NCBI GenBank assembly: GCA_963969495.1
Contig: OZ018319.1
Location: forward strand, 204,895,405 to 204,959,404
Direction: 5' to 3'
From: Ceratothoa steindachneri
Taxonomy: Eukaryota; Arthropoda; Malacostraca; Isopoda; Cymothoidae
Length of the DNA stretch: 64,000 nucleotides
Position numbers and translations under genes: made by a program
Part shown: one piece after another, positions 26,346 through 40,327 of the stretch
How the letters are laid out: each line of letters begins with the position of its first letter
Numbering within the stretch: position 1 is the first letter of the stretch
Notes under the pieces: model-generated
Told to the model about the DNA's origin: nothing
Databases searched by the model: none
The model's input: the letters and a program-made list of their open reading frames with translations, nothing else

Positions 26346-28085
26346 GTCTCTTTATGTATAAATGTTTCTTTAAAGGATTAGTTTTCTCCATCTTCTAACT
26401 TTTATTCTACCAACCTATAATTTCAATGTTATCACCAATCCTAATTGCTGTATTTTTTACCAACCTTTGTATATAATTTTGGTCTTTGAAAAGTTAATTT
26501 AAGGTCTATCTAAAAAACACATTTGTGATAATTCTTTTATCATTAACTAATTTATTTTATATTTAATCAGATAATACTATGTCATTAGCGAATCTATATG
26601 GTAATTATCTTTTAATTCTTCTTTCCTGTTGTTACCATTCCCCCGCCTATAAATCTGGCCGAGCATTTCTGTAAACAGCTTGGGAGTATTGAAATCCCTT
26701 TATCTCACTCGTAAATTATTTGTATTTTATGATTGACTGAATGCCACTTAAATGACTATGATGAACGAGTGTATATTTAAGAGAGTATATCAATGTATGT
26801 TTTGTCATTTCTTTATTTCTCTCTTTTTTGTATTCTATGAGTGACATTTCTTCCAATTCTATACACGCAATTTTTTCCCCTTTTTTCTTCCTCTTCTTCC
26901 AATGAACGAAGGAACTGCGGTCAAAATACTATCTTACTTTTCACAAATAAATTTCACTTCACCTTGTAAGTAATCATTGAAAGTTAAAATTACCCCAGAT
27001 TCCTCCATAATACCCCGAAAATCAGTTAACGCTCGACCACACATAGAGGCCCTTAAGCTGCAAAGTTCTCTCAACCCTGAATTTTATCACTAACTCGTAA
27101 ATCAACGTATGAGTTAAAAATGGCGTGCAAGATAAGAGTCAGGCGGAAATTGAAAATTATTCACTCTTTTCCACTTTCCTTATCTGTTTTTCTTTTTTAA
27201 GTACTCCAATGAATGTATTTTTCAGACAATTTAAAGGGATTTATCTACCCCAGGGTGGAAATAATATGACGCCAAATTGATTGATTTTAAATTACGTTCA
27301 AAGGGAACTCGTTTGCGTAGCCAACACATTGAAGTCTTTTTAGTCACGAGCGCCTTTACATCTCACCATGTCGGTCGGTCGGTCCCCGTTTTGGTTTCGT
27401 TTGTATTTGTAATAACATTGTAACTATTCGGCCGATTCTAAAGAAATTTCGAAGGTTTATGTTGTTTTACATCCCCTTTATAATGATATAACATACAAGG
27501 TCCTCATAAGGTTAATCTTTGAATTATTAAAGGTTTGGAAGGTTGTAAGGTAATAAATCAGAATAACTGAGAGCACGCGACATTTTGGTCAGCAGACCTT
27601 GTTAATATACTAAATGGTTTCGCTCATGTAACATACATGTTGTCATTTAAGTTAGATGACTGAGCAACCACCATAAATAACGGCTTCAATTATTTAAACA
27701 AAGGATACAACAAAGCGATAGCGCAGAACTTTTTCTATTATATATGTTAGAGGATGCCCCTCGAAGGACCACCGTCAGAAGAAGCCCCTCGAGCCCCAGA
27801 ACACCTACTTCTTGGCGTGGAAATTTTAGAATCAACGAGAAAGAAGTTGTTTTGCGTTGATTCGCTTGACCGGGCTGTATTTACTTAAGCAGGACACAGA
27901 CATCGCTCTCCCTCCCCCGCGATAACGCCGAGTTCTCGCCCATCTAGGACTCGCAAACATTTCCTCCCCCCGCGAACGCGCCCGTACGAGCTCAACCTCA
28001 TATCCTGAGGCAAACTTTGCTGTTCGACCTAACCCCGTATCTCGAAATAAGTTTGCACAGGCTGGTGTCGTGAATTCTCTTGGGA
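26346..28085. other. Mostly AT-rich, with a GC-richer block at 27.75-28.08 kb
   Basis: No coding signal. The block 27746-28080 (TGTTAGAGGATGCCCC onward) is GC-richer and resembles part of an LTR or promoter region, but no partner LTR is found in the window. Confidence 0.3.
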
Positions 28086-28420
28086 CAGCTATTATTTTAT
28101 TTATTTTATTTATTTATTCCATATTAATCCAATGTACAGTATAAACATATTACATTTTAAATCTTAATGACAATGACAAATTACAATAAATACTTATACA
28201 TACTCGTATATATGTATATACATACAAAGATTAGTTATGGGCCCAAAATAAGTCAGTGACTTTTAGGGCAGAATCTTAAAACTTAAGACTAAGCATAAAA
28301 TTATCAAGAATAAAATCCCTTCATGTTTATAAAAATATAAACAACTTAGTAAACATTTGAGAACCTAAACATTGTAAATATTGCAAATAACGAATAATTA
28401 TATTATTTAAATTTAGCCTG
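28086..28420 (-). other. Possible LINE 3' tail, minus strand
   Basis: Starts with TTATTTTATTTATTT units on the plus strand, the reverse of an (AAATA)n-type tail, followed by 300 bp of AT-rich DNA. It interrupts two GC-richer blocks (to 28080, and from 28440), so it could be an insertion. No protein motif supports it. Confidence 0.3.
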
Positions 28421-29112
28421 CGGCTAACTAACGGACCAGCCACCAGGCTATTTAACTCTGCGTCCGCCATTGCTTGGGGAGATTAAGAGTCTGTCAGTCT
28501 TGCGAAGTCTCGCAACCCCTGTTCGAGTCGTACCTCGTCATTAAGATCTCACCAGCAGATCGCCCTTCGTGAAGCTTTGGCCTCTGTCAGAGGAAAGCTC
28601 ATCGAGTCATCTTCTTCCCAGAGAACTGTGCGGCCCCTCCCGTCTCGCGACCTCCTTCACGACTCCCGTTCTCTGTGTCTGAGACTCCCTGCTGTGCCGC
28701 AGAACAATCTCTCGTGTTTGCGATCACATCTCTCTGGAGCAGAGAAATCTCATTCTTCTGCAAGTATTCAAACCCCAATCGAGGAGTACTCCTCGTCAGA
28801 ATCCTCAGTAGTGTAGCCTCGAAGACATGTGCTGTTGGTCTTTCCCATTGGAACAACTCTAAGTTTCAAGGTAAAGCGATTTTGCTTTATAATCTCACGA
28901 TTACATCCCTCGTCATTCATCACCTGCATCCCCTTTTTAATTGACTTCCCGCTCAAACTTAAATAATATCCATTATTTGGATTAACTATAATTTCGCACT
29001 CTCCGCTTAATTCCGTCACATTATAAATTATTCCGATCTAATTAACTATTCTTTTAAAGCATAATTTGTTCCCCTTTCGGTCTTTGGGTCATTTTTCTCA
29101 TCTTGGCACTTG
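28421..29112. other. GC-richer block then AT-rich DNA, no recognised gene
   Basis: 28440-28860 is GC-richer, with frames of 79-89 codons on both strands (for example 28577-28816). They lack known domains and overlap, so I do not call them genes. Confidence 0.35.
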
Positions 29113-29265
29113 TAATTTGTCTGGTTGTCATTAATGTGTTTGTCATATATGTGGTTGTCCTTTATTTGGTTGTCATTTGTTTGGCTGTCATTTGTGTGAT
29201 TTTCATTTGTGTGATTGTCATTTGTGTGGTTGTCCTTTGGGTGATTGTCATTTGTGTGGTTGTCT
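29113..29265. repeat. Minisatellite, period 15 bp, about 10 units
   Basis: Units vary around TGTCATTTGTGTGGT. The last five units (29190-29265) are the most regular. Confidence 0.8.
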
Positions 29266-32200
29266 TAAGTCTTTGACTTTCTCAGCTCTGCAGTAATTAG
29301 TTACTTAAACCTAAAAAGCCAAAACAAACGAGGGAAAAAGTTTGTAAAAGAATATTTCTATTGAATGTAGGAGGGGTGTAGAATAATTAAAAATATGCTG
29401 AAAGTGCATATAGCCTTCGAGCCACTTCTTTGATTTGAGGCCTGGAGGGTGTGCAATCTTCCGGATGCAAGTTGCAGCATCGTTTCTCATTCTGGTAGCC
29501 CTTTACAGAGTTCAAGAAATTTAAACTCCTTTTTAATCCTGACGACGTTCATCAATAAACGGTGGTTGTTCACTCTATGAGTTTGGAATTCATGATACCA
29601 CCGCATTTTGGGAGAATCCCCGCACAGCCCCAAAACAAAGGCTGCCCCAAAATGAAGCATTTTCTTATCAACTTCTTCTACTACTCCGCATAGAACAAAT
29701 AAGATGTAGAAGATCAAAAGAACGCCACGCTAACCTGCTGAAACGAGGCCTCACTCTCAAAACACAAATACCGCCTATCCTCGTCATGGGTCGAGACAGA
29801 TTAGAGGGTTAGCGAGGAGAGACTGTACTAGTAGGTAACAAAGTAAGAAGGCCGAGCAACTCACATTGTTTACAAGCTCCCTATCCTTGGCTTATTTGTC
29901 CTGTTTAATACAGAAAGGAAACCTTACATAACCTATAATAATAATACGTTTCTTTCTTGACAATAACAAATTTTCTTCTCCAAATATTAAAATTTTTTTC
30001 AAACTCGAAGATGGTTTCTGTGAACTTAATTGTGACGTGTCATACAAAAGTACAAAGATAAATGTAATGCCAGGTTAAAAGAGAGGTGACATTGTTTAAT
30101 TTGAGTAGCTCTCTTTCAAATATAATTACTTGCTCTTTAAGATTATTTAATTGCAAAATTACCTCTAATGTCGCTTTTTTGCTCCTCAGTAGATGTACGG
30201 TAGCTGTGCCCACACGATGGAATGAGATATACACTTTTCCACAATGACGATGAGCACATTCGCAACAAACAAAACACATGCAGAGAGAAACACACTTACT
30301 AAATGCATGTATAACAAAGTCACATACAACAATAAAAAAAATCCCAAAGAAAAACACACAGAAACAACCCAAAACATACACGGCAAAACAAAAATTTACA
30401 AACTACATGGGGAAGAAAGACACATACAAAACCCAAGAATAACAGACAAAAACACAAACTTAACGAAAACACAAAGAAACAGAGAAGAAATCAAATATAT
30501 AACAGAGAAACACGTAATAAACATGTGTGTAACAAAGCCACATAGACACAGAAATTCACATAAACATATATAACAAAAACACGAAGAAAAACGAAAATTA
30601 AACCAAGTTAAAACAGTTTTTTCTTTGGAGTGGAAAAATAAATCGGATAACCACACCCGAGCACCGTCCGACTTGTTTTTCTTTTCTGGTTGATATTAAC
30701 CTGGTTCAATTCTCAGTTTTATAGAAATGGTTTAAATGGTTGGTATCACTGGTTGCTAGAGTATTTCAACCTCATTGGAGCTTAGGTTGAAAAATAAAAT
30801 CAATACTTCATTTTGTTTAAAATATATTCCATCTGTCTAAGAAGTTTTTGAACATCCCCACTATGCTGTGTTATTAGCCCATTCATCAGTCAGGGCTCAA
30901 CCCCCGGCAGAGGAAGTCCTATTGTAGCATGTCGTCTAAGAAGGGTCCATCTTATTTGTGTTCCGATTGTGTCAGGTGAGGTTGGGTTAGATTTTTATTC
31001 GCATAATCTTTCAAGGATATTAAGGTTATTCAATTTTGCTAATCATACAAATTCTCCTTTGTGTTATGTTAAGTTAGTTTTAATGCTCAAATTATTAATT
31101 TTGGTTATAGATATGTTAAGTTAATTTTCTTAATCGTATAATTTCTAATTTTGGTTTAGTTAAATTAAGGTTAGGCGAAGTTAAGTTAAGTTATTTTTTT
31201 TTTATTCAGACTAATGAGCAATTGAGTTTAGGTTTAAGTTGATGGTTCTTTTAAGTTTTTTTCTCAATTTCACAACACTTCATCTTTTTCATCATTTTCA
31301 ACACGCCACACCTAAAACCTCTTATGAAAAATAGTAATAGTAATATTAGTGTGTTTGGAAGATGGAAAATTTCTTTGAACAATCATTTGCTTGACTTAAA
31401 ATTGAAATTTAAACAAAACTTTAAGAATTTTTTTTTTTAATCTCTTTACTTTCCACCTAACCCTGATGTTGTGTGAATAACAAGCCGTTATTAATAATAT
31501 TAATTATAGATACAAATAATATTAACATTGTATTTAACAATAAAATGTCCAGGAAATTGTTTCATATGTATTTATTTAATTATTGTCTGATTTTAAACAT
31601 TTATTCCATCGATGGTTTAGAGTATCTGTTAACTCCTTGAGGTAACATAAGGGTATTTAGGCCCCTTACAAAGGGTGTCAAGTGTATTGGAAACTAATTT
31701 TTCTTTAAAATAATTATCAATTAAAGGGAAAATTTCAATAAACATTATTCTTATTCCAATTATTCTCTTTCTATTTTGACCAATTTAAAAGAGAAAAATT
31801 GATTCCATGAAACGTTGTATTCACTGTTAACCCCTAGTTGCATATTAGAGGCTGATCTGAAGATTTGCTCTCCTTACCGGAGGTAATAATTCTCAACTTA
31901 TCCCAAATAACGAAGGGGCAAATTGAGATGCTAATCATCTCAGTTTGCATTAACTACACTCCCTCTCCCCCGATCGATAACTCGCAAAAAGCAAGTTCAT
32001 TCTCTTGTAATAAGCGTCGCTGTTCAGAAGAACCTCTCTCACGCGCATTTCTTCTCTCTACGACCGACTAACTATTATTTTAAAGATTAAGGACGCGTTG
32101 ACGCTCGACTAATTAACAACATAAGCACCCCCGCGCCAATTGGACACTCCTCACTGACTAAAAGTCTGTCTAAGGGGAAAAGAAACTAACGCCGTAATCC

Positions 32201-32716
32201 AGATCAGTATGCAAAACTTTGAATAAACCACGGCGATACAACCGCAACCCAACTCAAGGATTTGACTAGCTAATGACAAACTAGAAACCTGCGCAGATTT
32301 CGAAACCTTAAAGAAAAGAAACATCGAAAATTATATTTGGGATTAGTAATGTCGAAGCTTCTCTGCCCCGCAGTTCCTCTCAACGCATCAACACACATGT
32401 CAACACTGGAAAAGGTTTTGAATCCAGAGCTCCGTTTCATTACCAACTCAAAATGGTATGAATTTCGGATGTCGATAAAAGTAAAATAATAAACAAGGTT
32501 GGAATTCTTCAACTTCTACCGACAAACGAGAAACCGAGACATATAAAACAGCGTTACAGAAACTCTTCCCAAGAAAAACGTTGGTAGGTCTCGACATTGA
32601 TATAGACGGGGGCAGCTTTAAAAACACCGGATGGGGAACCTTAATTCAGCAGTCCCGGTTAATAAATAACAAAGTCAACAGATCTAAGTCGTGGGCTCTC
32701 AATTATTTTAATAAAA
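29266..32716. other. AT-rich region, no recognised gene
   Basis: 3.4 kb without a recognisable domain. 30240-30620 is strikingly A/C-rich on the plus strand, with weak internal repetition (AACAAAGTCACATA near 30315 and AACAAAGCCACATA near 30530). Frames there (30244-30573 plus, 30040-30381 minus) follow from composition. A TTAGGT-like scatter near 30960-31190 is not a telomere array. Confidence 0.4.
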
Positions 32717-32876
32717 AAATATTTAATTAACAAACGTATTAACAATTAACAAACATATCATCTGACCTTACGACCTTCAAAACTTTCAAAAATGAATTGA
32801 AAAGTAAATTGGTTACCATGCGCCCGACAAACTACGAACCGACTTAGTAATTTATAGAATCGCTGGCACGCGACTC
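32717..32876 (-). repeat. Dispersed repeat, copy 1
   Basis: Inverted relative to 46341-46515. Matching blocks include ATCATCTGACCTTACGACCT (reverse complement at 46455-46475), TTGGTTACCAT, ACGAACCGAC and GCACGCGACT. Non-coding; family unknown. Confidence 0.65.
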
Positions 32877-33147
32877 AAAAAAAAAACAAATTAATAAAAA
32901 GAAGCTTGAGTATAAAAATAAAATTAGGTAAGAAAAAAAAAAGAAGTTAAAACAAAAAGTAATGAATTAAAGACAGAAAAAAGGAACATCGAGCAGTAAG
33001 TATGGAGAATGGTCACCATCACACTGTATCGCGCACGCCTGTAAGATGTTCCTCATCCAAACCAAGTAAGTGACTGTATCCAAGAGACCAACCTAACAGA
33101 CCATAAAACAACTGTACCCATTTTGACCTTCACTTTTGTGGTAGCAG

Positions 33148-34715
33148 TACATGGGATCGTTTTCATCCACCCGTGGGGGCACAAGATCGTTTTCATCCAC
33201 CCGTGGGGGCACAGGATCGTTTTTATCCACCATTGGGGCACGGATCATTTTCATCCACCTGTGGGGGAACATGATAGTTTTCATCAACCCGTGGGGGCAC
33301 AGGGTCGTTTTCATCAACCCGTGGGGGCACAGGGTCGTTTTCATCAACTCGTGGGGGCACAGGGTCGTTTTCATCAACCCGTGAGGACATAGGATCTTTT
33401 TCATTCACCTGTGGGGGCACATGATCGTTTTCATTAACCCGTGGGGGCACAGGGTCGTTTTCATCAACCCGTGGGGGCAGGGAATCGTTTTCATCAACCC
33501 GTGAGGGCACAGGATCTTTTTCATCCACCCATGGGGGCACATCATCGTTTTTATCCACCATTGGGGCACGGATCATTTTCATTCACCTGTGGGGGCAGAT
33601 GATCGTTTTCATCAACCCGTGGGGGCACAGGGTGTCGTTTTCATCAACCCGTGGGGGCACAGGGTCGTTTTCATCAACCCGTGGAGGCACAGGGTCGTTT
33701 TCATGAACCCGTGAGGACACAGGATCTTTTACATCCACCTGTGGGGGCACATGATCGTTTTTATTAACCCGTGGGGGCACAGGGTCGTTTTCATCAACCC
33801 GTGGGGCCAGGGAATCGTTTTCATCCACACGTGAAGACACAGGGTTTTTTTATCATCCACCTGTGGGGGCACAGAATCATTTTCATCAACACGTCAGGGC
33901 ACAGGATCGTTTTCATCCACTTTTGGGAGCACAGGATCGTTTTCGTCCCTCCCTGGGGGCACAAGATCGTTTTCATCCCCGAGTGGGGGCAAAAGATCGT
34001 TTTGATCCACCTGTCAGGGCATATGATCGGTTTTGTCCACTCATGGAGCACAGGATAATTTTCATCCACCCGTGGAAGCACATAGTCGTTTTCATCCACC
34101 CGTTGGGGCACAGGATCATTTTCATCCATCCCTTGAGGCACAGGATCATTTTCATCCACTCGTGGGGGCACAGGATTGTTTTCATCCACTCGTGGGGGGA
34201 CATGATCATTTTCATCCACCCGTGGGGGCACAGGATCGTTTCCATTCACCCGTGGGGGCATAGGATCGTTCCAATTCACCCGTGGGGGCACATGATCGTT
34301 TTCATTCACCTGTGGGGGCACAGGATCATTTTCATCCCCCCGTGGGGGCACAGGATCGTTTTCATCCCCACGTGGAGGCACATGCTCGTTTGCGACCAGC
34401 CTTGGGGGCACAGGATCATTTTCATCCACCTGTGGGAGAACAGGATCATTTGGATATACCCGTCTGGTCACAGAATCTTTTTCAGCCACCTGTGGGGCCC
34501 AGGTACGTTTTAATCCACCATTCAGGGCACAGTATCGACTTCGTCCACCCGTGGAGTCACAGGATCGTTTTTATCCTTCCATCAGGGCACCTGATCTTTT
34601 TCTTCCACCCTTGGGGGTATAGGATCATTTTCATCCACCCTTGGGGGCACAGGATCGTTTTAATCCACCTTTGTGGTCACAGTATCGTTTTTGTCCACCC
34701 TTGGGGGCACCCTAT
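33148..34715. repeat. 30-bp minisatellite, about 52 units, with a 330-bp higher-order repeat
   Basis: The unit is close to ATCGTTTTCATCCACCCGTG plus GGGGCACAGG. Because 30 is a multiple of three, frames on both strands stay open; on the minus strand the ten-residue repeat DENDPVPPRV recurs (222 codons at 33821-34489). Variant units recur in step: a 28-bp unit with ACCATTGGGGCACGG at about 33216 and 33544, and AGGATCTTTT units at 33391 and 33721, giving a higher-order period of about 11 units. Frames break at indels such as 33633. I regard the frames as a by-product. Confidence 0.9.
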
Positions 34716-35356
34716 ATCATTGAATAGTAAGGTAAACTGCAATGTATTGCCTCCCCCAGGCGTGCCAGCATACCCACATACCATTAACGCGTACTTTGCA
34801 GTTTTCCTGACTAGGAAACATCAAGTTGAAACCTCAGTGCTATAGACGATCAGCTAAATGAGCACACTGTAGAAACAGGCAAGAAGTTAATAAAAATCCA
34901 GTTTTATGATCAAATGTTCTCATTCTCAATTTTCCATTATTATAACTAATATTCGTTTCCATTTTTTAGAGTTTAATATTTTAATTATTAAAAATGCCTT
35001 GAAAGTAAAAGTCGAAGGAAAATTCAGATTTTCAAAGAGGTGGGATCGTTAATCTCTCAGAGGCGGACTCTCATCATGACATATTGATAGCGATCTTGGA
35101 AGATCCCTTTCTTCCTTTAACAGAATTATAGTCCAATTAATGAAATGGGGTAAAACATCACCGGAGTCACCACCCGGTTATCCATGACACTCTGAGGGAT
35201 GTCTTCGTGCTGGTCGAAGATCCGATGAAAATAACTCTTGGTTAAAAGCGCTTGAAGTGGCAGAAAGATTCAAAATCACACCCCAAAGATCAATAAAAAT
35301 ATCTTGGATATTATGGACGTACAGAAAGGAACAAGAATCCTTTTAACTATGTCCAG
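34716..35356. other. No recognised gene
   Basis: AT-rich flank of the minisatellite without coding signal. Confidence 0.4.
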
Positions 35357-35657
35357 GTACTGATCCAGGGAGGGGTATAGGGGCTGAAGTCCTCCCCAAA
35401 TTTCAAACTGTTATTCTTATATTTCTTTATTAAACCAAACATGTATTCCGAAATTTTAAAAAAGTTATGTAATAATATAGAATAGTTTTTTAAACCATTG
35501 CGATCGAATGTATCTTATATGATACATGTCTGAAATAGAAGTAAATCTCAACGTTGTGTAAGATAACCGTTATTAATCATCAACGCCCTTTTCTCAGACT
35601 ATTTATAGGGATGAATTTAGGTTCCCCCCCCCCATTTTTAGGCTGGATACGCCACTG
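35357..35657. mobile_element. Possible hAT-like MITE, degenerate ends
   Basis: The right end, read inverted, is CAGTGGCGTATCCAGCC followed by a G run; the left end is TACTGATCCAGGGAGGGG. CAGTGGCGTATCCAGGG-type ends are common in small hAT-like elements. About 300 bp, AT-rich, no coding capacity. Target duplications are not visible. Confidence 0.45.
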
Positions 35658-37480
<1,823 letters not shown>

Positions 37481-37910
37481 TAGTATTATATTAGAGGTAT
37501 ATATACGAAAGAAAAGTATGAAAGACCGTCTCAAAAACAGGAAATCACCAATGAGGAAGAGGGAGGGGGGAAGGTAAAAAAACACATTAAGAATTACAAG
37601 AAGCAGGTAGTAAGGTCAAACTAAGTCGAAGGAAAGGGTAATAGATTCAAAGAAATGGAGATAGCCTAACGAGGGAGATTATAAGACACGATGGGCAAAA
37701 GGGGGAAAAATACGAAGTACAAAACAGAGCAGTGACAATTAAAAAATAAAAATTAATAATAAAAAAATTAAAATAAAATAGGGGCCACATAACTAAAGAA
37801 TGTATATAAAAAAAAACACTAAGAACGCAAGACAAAACTAATTTCTTTGAGTATTAATCGTTTAATTATATAAACCAGGGGAAAGGTTAAAATTATCACA
37901 TTGGCTTACA
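37481..37910. other. Middle of a PLE-tail pair
   Basis: A-rich sequence between inverted tails, no coding signal. Confidence 0.4.

Positions 37911-38334
<424 letters not shown>

Positions 38335-38393
<59 letters not shown>
38335..38393. repeat. (TA)n array
   Basis: 59 bp of TA dinucleotides immediately after the PLE terminus CATATTCCGG. Confidence 0.95.
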
Positions 38394-38394
<1 letters not shown>

Positions 38395-38946
38395 ATCTTT
38401 AGCTACCAAATTCGCCCTAAAACCTGGGTATCCACCGCAAAAAACAATTATGAATATCGATGAATACAAGATTTACAGGATGAAGTGTTATTATTATAGG
38501 CTCTAAATTTTATCGCTGGGCTGAAATTACCCTCCCAAAAGGTCGACCTAATACCCCGGAACCAAATATCGATCGAGCCCAGTTTCGAAGCAAAGAAAAT
38601 AGACGATTACCCGTGAGTAAGCGACCGATAAGAAAGGTAACTCTGATAATTCCTATAGCTAAATGCCCGCACCAACAAAGGCAAAGTTAAGCAGCATAGG
38701 ATAGAGTTAGACATTGGATGGAGTGATGATGCGGGCGCTTTTGTGGGGACGGTCGTGTAGTGGAACCCATGTTACAGTTTACAGTGTGGATAACCACTGA
38801 GATACACATTAGACGGATAAAATTGGTGTAAAACTTGTAATAATAAATATAATAATAATTATAATAGTATAATAATATTAATACTAATATTTTACAACTA
38901 GAATAATAATGGGAAATAACTAAATAAAAATTGAATTAAAGGCAAC
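38394..38946. other. No recognised gene
   Basis: No coding or repeat signal beyond A/T-rich runs near 38830-38930. Confidence 0.4.
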
Positions 38947-38998
38947 CTCTTTCTCTCTCTCCCTCTCTCCCTCTCTCCCTCTCTCTCTCTCTCTCTTT
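38947..38998. repeat. (TC)n tract
   Basis: Pyrimidine microsatellite with CCC interruptions, adjoining the LINE tail. Confidence 0.9.
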
Positions 38999-39023
38999 CA
39001 TAACATAACATAACATAATTTCA

Positions 39024-39063
39024 CGGATGACAAAAGCCACAAGGGCCTATTGAAGGTCATCCG
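39024..39063 (-). promoter_or_regulatory. 3'-tail stem-loop 1 of the L2/CR1-like LINE
   Basis: CGGATGAC at 39024-39031 pairs with GTCATCCG at 39056-39063, with an inner GCC/GGC pair. In such LINEs, 3' hairpins are thought to be RT recognition sites; that role here is inference. Confidence 0.6.
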
Positions 39064-39146
39064 CATCCGTCAAAACCCACCCACATAGGACTATATCAAT
39101 AATCGCCAGAGGAAGACGAAATCAAAGTCCCCCACAATATAATAAA

Positions 39147-39186
39147 CAGATGACAAAAGCCAGAAGGGCCCATTATAGGTCATCTG
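39147..39186 (-). promoter_or_regulatory. 3'-tail stem-loop 2 of the L2/CR1-like LINE
   Basis: CAGATGAC at 39147-39154 pairs with GTCATCTG at 39179-39186. Loop sequence is nearly that of stem-loop 1. The second base pair is A-T here and G-C in stem-loop 1, a compensated change. Confidence 0.6.
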
Positions 39187-39833
39187 ATTCAAACAGCCTC
39201 TTTTTAAGGCCCCCAAACTCCCAAAAAAAACTACATCCAGAGGATTGTGTCCAGAAACAAGGGTATCACCAATCAAGGCTTGTCAAGAACTAAATCATGC
39301 AGCTATAGATATATCCAAACAATATTAATATATACGAAACTTAGGAACCATCACAACCTTCCCACCCCATAAACTCATCCAACCTACTCTTAAATACATT
39401 TAAATTTGGATTACCTACTACCCTCAGCGGCAATTTGTTCCAGAAGTCTACCACTCTATTGGTGAAATTTTTTTTCTTAAATGCAACCTACACCCTTGCT
39501 TTTTGATTTTCAAGTGGTGACCTCTAGTCCGATTTCCATCATCTAACTCAAAAAACCTGCTAACCTCCAATTTATCTATCCCGGAAAAAATTTTAAAGAG
39601 CTCAATCATATCCCCTCTCACACATCTCCTTTCGAACGAGAACATATTTAATACCCTCAGTCTATCTATATATTCAAGGTGCCTCAGGGAAGGAATAAGC
39701 TTTGCTGCCCTCCGTTGCACTGACTCGAGAAGGTTAATATCGTGTCTAAAATGTGGTGACCATGCCTGTATACAGTACTCTAGATGTGGCCTAACATAAG
39801 AGTTATAGAGATTAAGAATAACCTCCTTACTTT

Positions 39834-39834
<1 letters not shown>

Positions 39835-39905
<71 letters not shown>
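39835..39905. repeat. (TA)n array
   Basis: 71 bp at the 5' truncation point of the LINE. Confidence 0.95.
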
Positions 39906-39908
<3 letters not shown>

Positions 39909-40327
39909 CAGAGAGACCCATCGTTGCCAGGATGGGGGCGGGGTAAAATGAGCTTTCGGAAAAAAGTAAGACTTTTTATCCCGGCGTTGCCGGGGATAAA
40001 AAGTCCTATCGCAAATAAATACAAATAACCATTGTTGAAATTCTTATATTGTGGCATAGAAATATCTTTACTTACTGATTATTATTATTTTTAGATTGAA
40101 ATCTGATTCAGGAGAGTTGCGCATTCTACCTATCATATAATATACTTAAAATGATTAAACGTTTCACCGCACGTGCTCGGCAGTTTACGCTCACGCGTGC
40201 CTGACCGTTAGTTATGAGCGAACAACGACGCTGTGGCCACAGAAACAGTTCGAGCGTTTTATCTACATAATAACTATAATTTAAGAACGGGATTTTTTTT
40301 CGCTTAGTTTGGATGACCTTTTGTAGG
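39906..40327. other. Unclassified repeat-like DNA with a strong hairpin
   Basis: 39970-40005 forms a hairpin: GACTTTTTATCCCGGC then GTT then GCCGGGGATAAAAAGTC, about 16 pairs with one bulge. CCGGCGTTGCCGG-type palindromes beside ATAAAAAGT recur in old repeats of many invertebrates, but I cannot name the family. No coding signal. Confidence 0.45.

Larger units (their letters stand above)
38999..39834 (-). pseudogene. L2/CR1-like LINE 3' end: RT C-terminus and tail
   Basis: Minus-strand translation: NSYVRPHLEYCIQAWSPHF, VQRRAAKLIPSLRHLEY, RLRVLNMFSFERRCVRGDMI, FFELDDGNRTRGHHLKIKK, NRVVDFWNKLPLRVVGNPNL. This is the conserved C-terminal region that follows the RT palm in L2- and CR1-type LINEs. 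The main stretch 39448-39720 is open; one indel near 39470, at the poly-T run, shifts frame before the final NRVVDFWNKLP block. The RT proper is missing, 5'-truncated at a (TA)n array. Downstream lies about 300 bp of 3' tail with two hairpins, ending in TTATG repeats. Confidence 0.85.

Noticed and set aside
28577..28944. Frames of 79-89 codons on both strands in a GC-richer block
   Set aside because: They overlap on opposite strands, show no domain, and no splice or neighbour evidence supports a host gene.
30244..30573. 109-codon Lys/Thr/Asn-rich frame
   Set aside because: Composition effect of an A/C-rich stretch; the opposite strand is equally open.
33148..34715. Possible CRISPR array
   Set aside because: Units are contiguous with no unique spacers, and the genome is eukaryotic.
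33223..34845. Frames of up to 222 codons with a ten-residue repeat
   Set aside because: The 30-bp unit is a multiple of three, so all frames without a stop in the unit remain open; frames exist on both strands and there is no start context or flanking domain.
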